Origin: Solirubrobacteraceae bacterium
GTDB taxonomy: Bacteria > Actinomycetota > Thermoleophilia > Solirubrobacterales > Solirubrobacteraceae
Direction: 5' to 3'
NCBI GenBank assembly: GCA_030447005.1
Contig: JAUJME010000010.1
Coordinates: 1 to 21,349 of the forward strand
Length of the DNA stretch: 21,349 nt
Part shown: piece after piece, positions 7,614-15,720 of the stretch
Layout: the number at the start of each line of letters is the position of its first letter
Position numbering within the stretch: the stretch's first letter is position 1
The notes under the pieces: model-generated
What the model was told of the DNA's origin: nothing
Databases searched by the model: none
The model's input: only the letters and a program-made list of their open reading frames with translations
Position numbers and translations under genes: made by a program

Positions 7614-9308
7614 TCAGCCGGTGACGGCGCCCTCGGCGGCGCTCGAGACGAGCCTGGCGTACTTGGCGAGCACGCCGGTCGCGTACTTGGGCGGCGGCGG
7701 CCGGTAGGCGGCCACGCGGCGGGCGATCTCCTCGTCGGAGAGCGCGACGTCGAGCCGGCGGGCCTCGACGTCGAAGGTGATCCGGTCGCCCTCCGCGACG
7801 GCGGCGATCGGCCCGCCGTGGAGCGCCTCGGGTGCCACGTGGCCGGCCATGAAGCCGTGGGTGGCGCCGCTGAAGCGCCCGTCGGTGAGCAGCGCCACCT
7901 CGCTCGAGAGCCCCTCCCCCACGAGCGCGGCGGTCACCGCGAGCATCTCGCGCATCCCCGGCCCGCCCGCCGGCCCCTCGTTGCGGATGACGATCACGTC
8001 GCCGGCCTCGATCGCGCCGCCGGTCACCGCCGCCATCGCGTCCTCCTCGGACTCGAAGACGCGCGCCGGGCCCTCGTGGTGGGTCCGCGTGTGGCCCGAG
8101 AGCTTGACCACCGAGCCCTCCGGGGCGAGGTTGCCGCGCAGGATGGCCAGCCCGCCGGTGGGCTTGATCGGGTCGTCGAGCGGCCGGACGACGGGCGGCG
8201 CCGCGGGGTCCTCGACCGCCGCGCGGGCGTGCTCGCCGACCGTGCGGCCGGTGACCGTCGGGGCGTCCTCGTGCAGGAGGCCGGCCTCCGCGAGGCGCTT
8301 GGCGACCACGGGCACGCCGCCCGCGGCGTAGAGGTCGACCGCGACGTAGCGCCCGCCCGGCTTGAGGTCGCACAGCAGCGGCGTGCGCGAGGCGATGCGG
8401 TCGAAGTCGTCGATGTCGAGCGCGACGCCGGCCTCCCGCGCGACCGCCAGCAGGTGGAGCACGGCGTTGGTCGAGCCGCCCGAGGCGGCCACCGCCGCGA
8501 TCGCGTTCTCGAGCGACTCGCGGGTTATCAGGTCGCTCGGGCGCTGGCCGCGCGCGAGGACGTCCATCACCAGCCGGCCGACGCCCACCGCGACCTCGGC
8601 CTTGGAGGCGTTCTCGGCCGGCACCATGCTCGAGCCCATCGGGGAGATCCCCATCACCTCGAAGGCCATCGCCATCGTGTTGGCGGTGAACTGGCCGCCG
8701 CAGGCGCCCGCGCCGGGCGAGGCGGCCTGCTCGACCTCCGTGAGCTCCTCGCGGGTGATCCGGCCGGCCGCATGCGCGCCGACCGCCTCGAAGACCTCCT
8801 GGATCGTGATGTCGCGGCCCCGGTGGTGGCCCGGCGCGATCGAGCCGCCGTAGAGCATCACGCTCGGGACGTCGAGCCGGGCGAGGGCCATGACGACGCC
8901 GGGGATCGTCTTGTCGCACCCCGACAGCCCGACGACCGCGTCGAACAGGTGCCCGCGGGTGACGAGCTCGATCGAGTCGGCGATCACCTCGCGCGAGACG
9001 AGGCTCGTGCGCATGCCGCTCGTCCCCATGGTGATTCCGTCGGAGATCGCGACGGTGTTGAACTCCATCGGCGTCCCGCCCGCCTCGCGGATGCCCTCCT
9101 TGACCTTGGCGGCCAGCGCGCGGAGGTGGAAGTTGCAGGGCATCGTCTCGATCCAGGTCGAGGCGACGCCGACGATCGGCCTGGCCATCGCCTCGGCGTC
9201 GAAGCCGATGCCGTGGAGGTAGGAGCGCGCGGCGGCCCGCTCGGGACCTTCGGTGAGCGCGCGCGAGTTGTGCTTCGGGTCCAGACGCCCGTTGGAGGAA
9301 CCGGTCAT
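7614..9308 (-). CDS. ilvD: Dihydroxy-acid dehydratase
   Basis: A 564-residue enzyme of normal length for the IlvD/Edd family. It dehydrates 2,3-dihydroxy-3-methylbutanoate (and the -pentanoate) to 2-keto acids in valine, isoleucine, leucine and pantothenate synthesis. The Fe-S cluster cysteines are Cys58 (TMPCNFH), Cys131 (GLSGCDKT) and Cys203 (GACGGQF). Other signatures are [11 protein letters not shown] (89-99), which has the Mg-binding acid, and the C-terminal [13 protein letters not shown] with its catalytic serine. The three-cysteine pattern fits a [2Fe-2S] type. Other ilv genes are not in the window. Spacing is 13 bp from the upstream membrane-protein gene and 73 bp to the downstream cyclase gene. 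The start ATG at 9308 fits the family N-terminus ([25 protein letters not shown]). Confidence 0.97.
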   Translation of the reverse strand: MTGSSNGRLDPKHNSRALTEGPERAAARSYLHGIGFDAEAMARPIVGVASTWIETMPCNFHLRALAAKVKEGIREAGGTPMEFNTVAISDGITMGTSGMRTSLVSREVIADSIELVTRGHLFDAVVGLSGCDKTIPGVVMALARLDVPSVMLYGGSIAPGHHRGRDITIQEVFEAVGAHAAGRITREELTEVEQAASPGAGACGGQFTANTMAMAFEVMGISPMGSSMVPAENASKAEVAVGVGRLVMDVLARGQRPSDLITRESLENAIAAVAASGGSTNAVLHLLAVAREAGVALDIDDFDRIASRTPLLCDLKPGGRYVAVDLYAAGGVPVVAKRLAEAGLLHEDAPTVTGRTVGEHARAAVEDPAAPPVVRPLDDPIKPTGGLAILRGNLAPEGSVVKLSGHTRTHHEGPARVFESEEDAMAAVTGGAIEAGDVIVIRNEGPAGGPGMREMLAVTAALVGEGLSSEVALLTDGRFSGATHGFMAGHVAPEALHGGPIAAVAEGDRITFDVEARRLDVALSDEEIARRVAAYRPPPPKYATGVLAKYARLVSSAAEGAVTG

Positions 9309-9321
9309 GTGCCGGCCAAGG

Positions 9322-9966
9322 CTACGGGGCGGGGACGCTGCCGCCGCCGGAGCCGCCGCCCGCGGTGGTGCGGCGCTGCTCGCGCGCGAGGCGCTCGCGC
9401 TCCCACTGGTTCAGGCGCCAGAGGTCGCGGGAGACCTGCCGCGGGTCGACCTGGCGGCCGGGGAGGTGCATGTTGGCCGCGGAGATCAGCCGGGTCTCGT
9501 CGGCCTTGAGGGCCATCCACTTCGCGAGGACGTCGTCGGAGTCCGGCAGGCGGGTCGAGCCGTAGGGGCGCGTCTCGTCGGGGAACTCGACGCAGTACTC
9601 GTTGAGCAGCTGCCGGGTCTGCGGCAGGTAGGCCACGATCGGCTTGTGGGGATAGATCAGGTACGCGTACGGCACCCCGCCGAAGTCCTGCCCCGCCTCC
9701 GGGCCGCCGGCCTGGGCGCCCCACACCCGCAGGAAGCCGAGGTCGCGGTACATCCCCCACTCCTCGTCGTTGACGCAGGAGCGCAGCAGCTCGCGCGCGC
9801 GCTGCTCGGCGCGGCGCTCGCGGCCGGGGTCATAGCCCGGAGCGCCCTGGGCGCGGCGGCGGCGGCGCTCGCGGCGCGCGTCGAGCCGGCGGTCCAGCCA
9901 CGGCAGCGAGACCTCCCAGAGCAGCGCGATCACCACGATGGCGGTGGCGACCAGCGCGACGGTCAT
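9322..9966 (-). CDS. Hypothetical single-pass membrane protein
   Basis: A 214-residue protein. Residues 1-20 form one N-terminal membrane span ([20 protein letters not shown]), followed by a very basic Arg-rich stretch (about 25-60), which predicts a cytoplasmic C-terminal part. The soluble body (about 60-190) has aromatic-rich segments such as [30 protein letters not shown] and [17 protein letters not shown]. The C-terminus is a Gly/Ser/Pro-rich tail. I do not recognise the family. GC3 is strong and the gene is packed between the 83-residue gene (15 bp) and ilvD (13 bp), so it is real and probably cotranscribed with them. No catalytic motif is evident. Confidence 0.82.
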   Translation of the reverse strand: MTVALVATAIVVIALLWEVSLPWLDRRLDARRERRRRRAQGAPGYDPGRERRAEQRARELLRSCVNDEEWGMYRDLGFLRVWGAQAGGPEAGQDFGGVPYAYLIYPHKPIVAYLPQTRQLLNEYCVEFPDETRPYGSTRLPDSDDVLAKWMALKADETRLISAANMHLPGRQVDPRQVSRDLWRLNQWERERLAREQRRTTAGGGSGGGSVPAP

Positions 9967-9981
9967 CGGGCGACCAGACCC

Positions 9982-10233
9982 CTAGCGCGCCCCGCCGGCG
10001 GCGCGCGGGAAGAAGATGACCCGGGCGGTGCCCGGCGGGATCTGCTCGAAGGACTGGACCATCTGCGCCTCGCGGCGGCCCGTCTCCGAGGTGGTCGGCA
10101 CCGCGGCCCACATCCCGCCGTCGAGCTGGCGGCGGAACTCCTCGACGAGGGCCTCGTGCTCCTCGGGCACCTCGACGTCGCCCTCGGCGATGAGCTGTTC
10201 GCCGTAGCCCGGGCGCATGCGGAGAAACCTCAT
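9982..10233 (-). CDS. Hypothetical protein of 83 residues
   Basis: A small soluble protein, MRFLRMRPGYGEQLIAEGDV at the start and a hydrophobic, basic end (RVIFFPRAAGGAR). The middle is an acidic helix (EVPEEHEALVEEFRRQLDGG). No known domain is recognised. The start is taken as ATG 10233, not the in-frame TTG at 10266, because a near-consensus extended -10 (TGGCATAAT) ends six bases before that ATG, which predicts a leaderless mRNA. The gene follows thiD closely and precedes the membrane protein by 15 bp. Confidence 0.75.
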   Translation of the reverse strand: MRFLRMRPGYGEQLIAEGDVEVPEEHEALVEEFRRQLDGGMWAAVPTTSETGRREAQMVQSFEQIPPGTARVIFFPRAAGGAR

Positions 10234-10239
10234 CGGCCG

Positions 10240-10248
10240 ATTATGCCA
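10240..10248 (-). promoter_or_regulatory. Extended -10 promoter inside the 3' end of thiD
   Basis: The minus strand reads TGGCATAAT at 10248-10240: an extended TGN followed by CATAAT, 5 of 6 to TATAAT, then 6 bases to ATG 10233. A weak TTGGCG lies 15 bases further upstream. The thiD stop TAA (10243-10241) is part of the -10 hexamer. Confidence 0.55.
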
Positions 10249-11113
10249 CGGGGGCGCGTTCGCCAATCGCGGTCCTCGGCGCCATCTCCGCGGCGGCGGC
10301 GAGGCTGCCGCCGCGGGCGGCGATCCCGAGCGCGTCGACCGGCCCGGCGCCCCGCCCGATCCCCCGCAGCCCGTCGCGCACCGCCTCGGAGGCGACCTCC
10401 CGCGCCGCCCGGGCCGCCTCGAGCGGCGCGTAGCCGAGGGCGAGGTGGGCCGCCAGCGCGGAGGCGTGGGTGCAGCCCGACCCGTGGGCGGCGCCGTCGG
10501 CGTGGCGCTCGCCGGGGATCTCCGTGACGGTCTCGCCGTCGTAGAAGACGTCGACGATCTCCTCGCGGTGACCGCCCGTGACCACCACGTTGGCCGGGCC
10601 GAGGGCGTGCAGCGCGCGGGCGAGCGCGCCGGCGTCGCCGGGGTCCACGCCGTCGCCGGCGAGGACGCGCGCCTCGAGGAGGTTCGGCGTGATCACCGTC
10701 GCGCGCGGCAGCAGCAGCTTGATGACCGCCATGCGCGCGGCGTCGTCGAGCAGCACGGCGCCCGACTCCGCCACCATCACCGGGTCGACCACGAGCGGCG
10801 TCCCGGCCGGCAGCCGGTCGAACGCCCGGGCCACCGCGGCGACGGTCTGCGACGTACCGAGCATCCCGGTCTTGACCGCGTCGACGCCGATGTCGTCCGC
10901 CACGGCCGCCACCTGCTCCTCGATGAACTCCGGCGGGACGGTGTGCACCCCGGTCACGCCCGTCGTGTTCTGGGCGGTCAGCGCGGTGATCGCCGTCATG
11001 CCGTGGACGCCGCAGCGGGCGAACGCCTTGAGGTCGGCCTGGATGCCCGCGCCGCCGCCCGAGTCAGAACCGGCGATCGAGAGGACGGCGGGGATGGTGC
11101 GCGCGCGGGTCAC
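10241..11113 (-). CDS. thiD: Hydroxymethylpyrimidine / HMP-phosphate kinase
   Basis: A 290-residue ribokinase-fold kinase of thiamine synthesis that phosphorylates HMP and HMP-P to HMP-PP. Diagnostic segments: [20 protein letters not shown] (residues 12-31, substrate site), [11 protein letters not shown] (43-53), [10 protein letters not shown] (77-86), [11 protein letters not shown] (108-118), ITPNLLEA (141-148) and the anion-hole/catalytic [10 protein letters not shown] (210-219, Cys214). The length is slightly above the usual 260-270 because of an Ala-rich C-terminal extension. The start is GTG at 11113, 16 bp after the dprA stop. No thiE, thiM or thiC is seen nearby, so it is a lone thiamine gene here. 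No TPP riboswitch is visible: the gap before it is only 16 bp. Confidence 0.96.
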   Translation of the reverse strand: MTRARTIPAVLSIAGSDSGGGAGIQADLKAFARCGVHGMTAITALTAQNTTGVTGVHTVPPEFIEEQVAAVADDIGVDAVKTGMLGTSQTVAAVARAFDRLPAGTPLVVDPVMVAESGAVLLDDAARMAVIKLLLPRATVITPNLLEARVLAGDGVDPGDAGALARALHALGPANVVVTGGHREEIVDVFYDGETVTEIPGERHADGAAHGSGCTHASALAAHLALGYAPLEAARAAREVASEAVRDGLRGIGRGAGPVDALGIAARGGSLAAAAEMAPRTAIGERAPVA

Positions 11114-11129
11114 GTCTCTATGAGGGTAG

Positions 11130-12221
11130 TCACGCCGCCCGCACGTAGCGGCCGCCGAACTCGCGCCGGATCAGGCCGCGGAGCTCGAGCTCGGTGAGGC
11201 CGAGGATGGCGGCCCGCGCCTCCTGCGGGCTCGTGGCCAGCGTAGCGACGCTGCCGCCGCCCTGCTCGACCGCATCGAGCAGCCGCCGCAGCTCCGGCTC
11301 GAGCTCCGCGGCGGGATCGGCGGGCGCGCCCGGGTGTGGCCGCGACGCGCCGCCGCCGTCGGCGAACAGGAGGTCGAGGACGTCGGCGCCGTCGCGGACG
11401 ACCGCCGCGCCGGCGTGCAGCAGGCCGTTGGCGCCGGCGGCGAGGCGGGAGGTGACCTGCCCGGGGACCGCCCCGACCGGCCGGCCGAGCTCGGCGGCGA
11501 AGTCGGCGGTGATCAGCGAGCCCGAGCGCTCCGCCGCCTCGACCACCACGGTGACCGCGGCGAGGCCGGCGATGATCCGGTTGCGGGCGGGAAAGCACCA
11601 GCGGAACGCGCCGAAGCCGGGCGGCAGCTCGGAGACCACGCACCCGCGCTCGAGCAGCTCGCGATGCAGCCGCCGCTTGCTCGCGGGATAGGCGACGTCC
11701 GCCCCGCCGGCCAGCACCGCCACGGACGGCCCGCCGCGCTCGAGCGCGCCCGCGTGGGCGTCGGAATCCACGCCGAGGGCCATGCCGGAGACCACCGGCA
11801 CGCCCGCGGCGGCCAGCGAGCGCCCGAGTGCCCGCGCGACCTCGAGGCCGTAGGAGGAGGCGCGCCGCGCCCCGACCACCGCCGCCGCGTCACCGTCGGC
11901 CAGCAGCTCGGGGGCGCCGCCGACGTGCAGGACGGCGGGCGGATCGGGCAGCTCGCGCAGCCGCGCCGGATAGCCCTCCGAGCAGCGGCACACGGCGGTG
12001 AGGCCGGCATCGACGATCCGCTCGCGCGCCCGCGCCGGAGCGAAGGCCTCATACCGGCCGCGGGCGGCCTCCGTCCGCGCGAGCCCGAGCAGCGCCTCGT
12101 CGGGCAGTCCCAGCACCTCGGCGCGCGCCGCCCGGGTGCGCCACTGGACGTCGATCGTCCCGCCCAGCGCGGCGATCAGGTCCGTCCGCCGCAGGCAGGC
12201 GTCGCAGGCGTCGGGCCTCAC
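11130..12221 (-). CDS. dprA: DNA-processing protein DprA (Smf)
   Basis: A 363-residue DprA. An N-terminal SAM-like part (1-80) precedes the Rossmann-like DprA domain (about 85-290) with VVGARRASSYGLEVAR (115-130), VVSGMALGVDSDAHAGAL (143-160), SELPPGFGAFRWCFPARNRIIAGL (197-220), SGSLITADFAAELGRPVGAVPGQ (233-255) and NGLLHAGA. A C-terminal winged-helix DML1-like domain follows (about 305-363). Family role: loads RecA on incoming single-stranded DNA in transformation. The extreme N-terminus carries a CDAC pair (Cys6, Cys9). The start is GTG at 12221, overlapping the comM stop by 4 bp (GTGA), which is convincing coupling. It sits in the classic yraN-comM-dprA order. Confidence 0.96.
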   Translation of the reverse strand: MRPDACDACLRRTDLIAALGGTIDVQWRTRAARAEVLGLPDEALLGLARTEAARGRYEAFAPARARERIVDAGLTAVCRCSEGYPARLRELPDPPAVLHVGGAPELLADGDAAAVVGARRASSYGLEVARALGRSLAAAGVPVVSGMALGVDSDAHAGALERGGPSVAVLAGGADVAYPASKRRLHRELLERGCVVSELPPGFGAFRWCFPARNRIIAGLAAVTVVVEAAERSGSLITADFAAELGRPVGAVPGQVTSRLAAGANGLLHAGAAVVRDGADVLDLLFADGGGASRPHPGAPADPAAELEPELRRLLDAVEQGGGSVATLATSPQEARAAILGLTELELRGLIRREFGGRYVRAA

Positions 12222-13732
12222 GCCGCCATCGTCTCCGAGGTGGTGCGGTGGCCGGCCGCCAGCGACACGTGCTCGGGGCGGACCTTCTCCGAGCCGGCGA
12301 GATCCGCGAAGGTCCGCGCGACGCGCAGGACGCGGGCGTGGCCGCGGGCGCTGAGCGCCTCGCGGTCGTGGAGCCCGTAGAGCACCCGCAGCGCCGCGGG
12401 CGTGGCGCCCGACAGGGCGTCGAGCATCCGCGGCGACATCTCGGCGTTGCACGCGATCCCCAGCCCGGCGAAGCGCTTGGCCTGGCGCTCGCGGGCGGCG
12501 ATGACGCGCTCGCGCACGGTCGCCGACGGCTCGGCGCGCTGGGTGCGCAGCGCCTCCGCCGGCGGCCGCATGACGTGGAGGGTGAGGTCGATGCGATCGA
12601 GCAGCGGCCCGCTCAGCCGCCGCTCGTGGCGGGCGAGGTCGGCGCCCGTGCAGCGGCAGCGCGCGTCCCCCATCCCGCACGGGCACGGGTTGGCGGCCGC
12701 CACGAGCATGCAGCGGCTCGGGTAGACGACGAGCCGCTGGCCGCGGACGATCGAGACCTTGCCGTCCTCGAGCGGCTGGCGGAGCGCCTCGAGGCTCGAG
12801 CGCCCGAACTCCGAGAGCTCGTCGAGGAAGAGCACGCCGTGGTGGGCGAGCGTCACCTCGCCCGGCATCGGGCTCGAGCCGCCGCCGACCAGCCCCGAGG
12901 CGGAGATCGTGTGGTGCGGCGCGCGGAACGGCCGCCGCGCCACGAGCCCGGCGCCGTCGTGGAGCCCGGCGATCGAGTGGATGCGGGTGACGCCGATCGC
13001 CTCGCCGGGCGACAGCGGCGGGAGGATGGACGGGATCCGCCGGGCGAGCATCGTCTTGCCCGTGCCGGGCGGCCCGTGGAGGAAGAGGTTGTGCCCGCCG
13101 GCCGCCGCGACCTCGACGACCTCGATGAGCCCGTTGTGGCCGCGGACGTCTGAGAGGTCGAGCTGCGCGTGCTGCGGCGGGGCCTCGACCTCGGCGGCCG
13201 GCGGCAGCGTCGCCGGCTGCGCCCGCCCGTGCAGCAGGTCGACGACCTCCTCCAGCGACTCCACGCCGCAGACCTCGAGGCCCTCGACGAGCGCCGCCTC
13301 GCGCGCCCGCCCGCGCGGCAGCACCAGGCGCGCGAGCCCGTGCCGCCGCGCGCCCTCGGCGATCGCCAGGGCGCCACGGACCGGCCGGATCTCGCCGGCC
13401 AGCGAGAGCTCGCCGGTGACCGCGCAGCCGGCCACCGCCTCGGCGGGGACCTGCCCCGCGGCGACCAGCACGGCGAGCGCCAGCGGCAGGTCGAAGCTCG
13501 GCCCGACCTTGCTGAGGTAGGCCGGCGCGAGGTTGACCGTGATCCGCTTCTGCGGGAACTCGAGCCCCGAGTTGGCGATCGCCGCGCGCACACGCTCGCG
13601 CGCCTCGCGGACCGCCTTGTCGGCGAGGCCGACGACCGTGAAGGCGGGCAGACCCGAGCGGATGTCGGCCTCGACCCACACCCGCCGGCTCTCCACGCCG
13701 TCGAGCGCGAAGGTGGTGACGCGCGCGAGCAC
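12218..13732 (-). CDS. comM: ComM / YifB-type Mg-chelatase-like AAA+ ATPase
   Basis: A 504-residue protein. The N-terminal ChlI-like fold (1-170) begins VTTFALDGVESRRVWVEADI. The AAA+ core has Walker A GPPGTGKT (220-227) and Walker B GVLFLDE (299-305), with the family marker FRAPHHTISASGLVGGG (269-285). A cysteine cluster CPCGMGDARCRC and the C-terminal lid domain end the protein. The linker normally reading DV.GQ..AKRALEIAAAGGHN reads DVRGHNGLIEVVEVAAAGGHN here, so the usual Gln is His. Family role: hexameric helicase that promotes branch migration in natural transformation. The GTG start directly follows the yraN TAG with no gap, with a GAGGGGG ribosome site inside yraN. It overlaps dprA by 4 bp at its end. 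Confidence 0.96.
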   Translation of the reverse strand: MLARVTTFALDGVESRRVWVEADIRSGLPAFTVVGLADKAVREARERVRAAIANSGLEFPQKRITVNLAPAYLSKVGPSFDLPLALAVLVAAGQVPAEAVAGCAVTGELSLAGEIRPVRGALAIAEGARRHGLARLVLPRGRAREAALVEGLEVCGVESLEEVVDLLHGRAQPATLPPAAEVEAPPQHAQLDLSDVRGHNGLIEVVEVAAAGGHNLFLHGPPGTGKTMLARRIPSILPPLSPGEAIGVTRIHSIAGLHDGAGLVARRPFRAPHHTISASGLVGGGSSPMPGEVTLAHHGVLFLDELSEFGRSSLEALRQPLEDGKVSIVRGQRLVVYPSRCMLVAAANPCPCGMGDARCRCTGADLARHERRLSGPLLDRIDLTLHVMRPPAEALRTQRAEPSATVRERVIAARERQAKRFAGLGIACNAEMSPRMLDALSGATPAALRVLYGLHDREALSARGHARVLRVARTFADLAGSEKVRPEHVSLAAGHRTTSETMAA

Positions 13733-14101
13733 CTAGAACGCCCCCTCGAGGTGGTCCAGGCGGACCAGGCGGTCCTGGGCGTCGAGCGTCACGCCGATGG
13801 CGTCGAAGCGCAGCTCGGCGTGCCACGGGCGGTCGCGGACCTCGACGAGGTAGGCCGAGGCGAGCTTGCGGACCTGGGAGCGCTTGGCGTCGTGGAGCGA
13901 GTCGAACGCGCTGCCCGACCCGGCGCGGCGGGTCTTGACCTCGCAGAAGACGAGCCACTCACCGACCGTCGCGACGAGGTCGAGCTCCCCGAAGCGGGTC
14001 CGGTGGTTGCGGGCGATGACGCGGTAGCCCAGGCGCTCGAGGTGCTCGGCGGCGAGCTGCTCGCCGAGGCGGCCGAGGCGGTGGCGGGGATCGGTTCTCA
14101 C
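13733..14101 (-). CDS. yraN: UPF0102 / YraN-family endonuclease-like protein
   Basis: A 122-residue member of the UPF0102 family, with the restriction-endonuclease-like signature: RLGRLGEQLAAEHLERLGYRV at the N-terminus, then GELDLVA (38-44) and VFCEVKTR (51-58) carrying the predicted metal-binding Glu, Asp and Glu-x-Lys. Length is normal. Its biochemical role is not settled in most bacteria; it is found next to comM, dprA and rnhB in many genomes. The start is GTG at 14101, since the next upstream in-frame region loses the family pattern. The stop TAG abuts the comM GTG. Confidence 0.94.
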   Translation of the reverse strand: MRTDPRHRLGRLGEQLAAEHLERLGYRVIARNHRTRFGELDLVATVGEWLVFCEVKTRRAGSGSAFDSLHDAKRSQVRKLASAYLVEVRDRPWHAELRFDAIGVTLDAQDRLVRLDHLEGAF

Positions 14102-14137
14102 GCGGAGCGACGCTATGGGCGCCGCCGGAACGGATCA

Positions 14138-14161
14138 GCGCCCTTCTGTCACGAAGGGCGC
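14138..14161. terminator. Perfect 9-bp stem hairpin upstream of yraN
   Basis: GCGCCCTTC and GAAGGGCGC around the 6-base loop TGTCAC. There is no T-run on either side. Its place between the gene remnant and yraN suits a bidirectional, U-less terminator that insulates the yraN-comM-dprA unit. An attenuator is the alternative. Confidence 0.5.
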
Positions 14162-14189
14162 GCGCCTCTGTGCCGATCGGGCCCGCGAC

Positions 14190-14470
14190 TCAGAACGCCC
14201 AGCGGACGCGGCGGGTCCCCTTGCGGGCGAGGGAGCGGTCGCTCGCCGGCCGCAGGTCGCCCGTCACGCTCCAGCCGTTCCACCGGTAGCGCCGGATGCC
14301 GCTCGCCGACGGGGTCACCCCCAGGCCCTTCCTGTGCGCCCCGCGACCACCTTGCGCGCGCCCGCGCAGCTGATCCGCAGCGCCCGGATCCGGCTGAGGT
14401 AACCGCCTGACGTTTCCGCGGGCGCACCCGGCGGGCAGGCGCTCCTCAACGACCCAGGAGGCGAACCCAC
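14190..14470 (-). pseudogene. Probable frameshifted remnant of a small gene
   Basis: Two minus-strand reading frames join head to tail. The first (14470-14315) ends SGGYLSRIRALRISCAGARKV... and stops at TGA 14317-14315. The second continues from that point as GVTPSASGIRRYRWNGWS... and ends GTRRVRWAF at TGA 14192-14190. The junction is a run of five G on the minus strand (14318-14322); one more G would fuse the frames into a single product. The end pattern (Cys-Ala-x-Ala-x-x-Val-Val early, a basic segment followed by VRWAF late) resembles small secreted proteins I associate with Solirubrobacterales, which is recollection only. It lacks a signal peptide and overlaps the ribosome site of the plus gene, so it may be a relic or no gene at all. 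Confidence 0.3.
14456..14461 (+). promoter_or_regulatory. Consensus ribosome binding site of the 79-residue gene
   Basis: AGGAGG, nine bases before ATG 14471. It is the best Shine-Dalgarno match among the genes of this window, most of which have none, and it fixes the start. Confidence 0.8.
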
Positions 14471-14710
14471 ATGGACCCCGAACAGCAGAAGGCCTTCCGC
14501 GAGGCCGTCGACCGCAAGTCCGCGGCCGCCGAGGAGGCCTCCAAGCACCCGGAGCAGAACCCGCGCCCCGGCGACCCGGTCGCCCTCGACGCGACGGGCG
14601 AGATGCAACCCGGCATCCAGACGGACGACCGCGGCCCGCAGGACGTCTTCTCCGTGCGCGAGAAGAACTCCGGGCACGGCAAGAAGACCGCCGACAAGTG
14701 GAACCAGTAG
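14471..14710 (+). CDS. Small very hydrophilic (hydrophilin-like) protein of 79 residues
   Basis: MDPEQQKAFREAVDRKSAAA at the start, EKNSGHGKKTADKWNQ at the end. It has no cysteine, no hydrophobic segment, many charged residues, and notable Gly, Pro and Asn; it is probably disordered in solution. I recognise no domain. Composition is like small stress-related hydrophilins, which is inference. Evidence for a real gene: consensus AGGAGG at correct spacing, strong GC3, and a hairpin beginning on its stop codon. It stands alone on the plus strand between the two halves of a housekeeping block, so it is probably expressed from its own promoter, not identified. Confidence 0.78.
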   Translation: MDPEQQKAFREAVDRKSAAAEEASKHPEQNPRPGDPVALDATGEMQPGIQTDDRGPQDVFSVREKNSGHGKKTADKWNQ

Positions 14711-14735
14711 TCCGCCCCCGCGCGGGCGCGGACTA
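14708..14735. terminator. Bidirectional hairpin between convergent genes
   Basis: TAGTCCGC (14708-14715) pairs perfectly with GCGGACTA (14728-14735). After one mismatch the stem continues CCCG/CGGG. The outermost three bases on each side are the stop codons of the two converging genes: TAG of the 79-residue gene and TAG (plus-strand CTA) of the aldo/keto reductase. There is no T-run, so it is a U-less terminator candidate. Confidence 0.65.
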
Positions 14736-15710
14736 CTTCGTGAACGCGTAGAAGTTGCGGTCCCAGCGGTGGGCGTGGAGCTTCTCCACGACCTCCGCCG
14801 GGAGCCCGCGCCCGTCCCCCACCGCGACGTTGCGCTCGGCGTTGCGCACCGAGCGCATGCCCGGGATGACGGTGGAGACCGCCGGATGGCTGAGCACGAA
14901 GCGCAGCGCGACCTCGGCGAGCTCCTCACGCTCGATCTCCAGGTCCTCGAGCAGCGCCCGGACGTGGTCGTCGACCTGCCGGCGCCGGTCCCCGCCGAAG
15001 TAGGCGTTGCGGAAGTCGCCCTCCGGGAAGGTCGTGTCGGGCCTGATCGCCCCGGTCAGCGCCCCCTCGTCGAACGGCACCCGGACGATCACGCCGACGC
15101 CGTGTTCCTGGCAGGCGGCGAACAGCTCGTCCTCAGGCGTCTGGTCGAAGACGTTGTAGATGACCTGCACGGTGTCGACGGTCCCCGTCTCGATCAGGCG
15201 GACGGCGTTGGCCGGCTCGTGGTCGTTGATCGAGACGCCGAAGGCCCGGATCTTGCCCTCCGCCTTGAGCGCCTGGACCGTCTCGAGCCAGTCATCCTGC
15301 TCGGCCCAGTCGTCCTGCCAGACGTGGAACTGCTGGACGTCGATGACGTCGAGCCCGAGGTTCGACAGCGAGCGCTCCGTGCAGCGGCGCACCCACTCCC
15401 CCGGGAAGGCCTCGCCGACGTCGACCCCGCGCGGCGCGGGCCAGATCTGGTTCTTGGGCGGGATCTTCGTCGCCACGACGATGTGGTGGTCCTGCTCACG
15501 GACGACCTGGCCGACGAGCTTCTCGGAGTGGCCACGGCCGTAGGCGAGGGCGGTGTCGATGAAGGTCAGCCCGAGCTCGATCGCGCGCCGCAGCGCCTGG
15601 AGCGACTCGTCGTCCTTGGCCCCGAGCCACTGGCTGCCGCCGATGCCCCACGCCCCGTAGCCGACCTCGGAGACCTCGATGCCGGTCCTGCCCAGCGTCC
15701 GTGTGTTCAT
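14733..15710 (-). CDS. Aldo/keto reductase
   Basis: A 325-residue TIM-barrel NADPH-dependent oxidoreductase. The catalytic tetrad is Asp52 and Tyr57 (FIDTALAYG), Lys82 (VATK) and His129 (QQFHVW). The N-terminus [22 protein letters not shown] is typical of the AKR family members similar to YajO or Tas. The cofactor-binding end includes [17 protein letters not shown] (about 284-300). Cytosolic; carbonyl substrate unknown. It is 10 bp downstream of rnhB, so it is probably a late member of the lepB-rnhB transcript, an unusual partner. It ends in a hairpin shared with the convergent gene. Confidence 0.95.
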   Translation of the reverse strand: MNTRTLGRTGIEVSEVGYGAWGIGGSQWLGAKDDESLQALRRAIELGLTFIDTALAYGRGHSEKLVGQVVREQDHHIVVATKIPPKNQIWPAPRGVDVGEAFPGEWVRRCTERSLSNLGLDVIDVQQFHVWQDDWAEQDDWLETVQALKAEGKIRAFGVSINDHEPANAVRLIETGTVDTVQVIYNVFDQTPEDELFAACQEHGVGVIVRVPFDEGALTGAIRPDTTFPEGDFRNAYFGGDRRRQVDDHVRALLEDLEIEREELAEVALRFVLSHPAVSTVIPGMRSVRNAERNVAVGDGRGLPAEVVEKLHAHRWDRNFYAFTK

Positions 15711-15720
15711 GGCCCGAACG

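Larger units (their letters stand above)
14102..14470. other. 369-bp region without an intact gene
   Basis: It separates yraN from the plus-strand 79-residue gene. It holds a strong hairpin (14138-14161), a probable frameshifted gene remnant on the minus strand (14190-14470), and a Shine-Dalgarno site for the plus-strand gene (14456-14461). I see no tRNA or other RNA gene here. Confidence 0.7.

Noticed and set aside
7443..9509. Long plus-strand frame opposite ilvD (688 codons)
   Set aside because: Antisense shadow of ilvD; low-complexity product with no recognisable family.
10236..10243. GCCGATTA on the plus strand, 7 of 8 to the sigma-28 -10 consensus
   Set aside because: No TAAA-like -35 lies 11 bases upstream, and the direction runs antisense into thiD.
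11114..11129. TPP riboswitch before thiD
   Set aside because: The gap after dprA is only 16 bp, too short, and no THI-box sequence is seen.
14315..14929. Minus-strand 204-codon frame through the 79-residue gene
   Set aside because: Most of it is the antisense shadow of the 79-residue and aldo/keto reductase genes. Only its last part was kept, as the possible relic.
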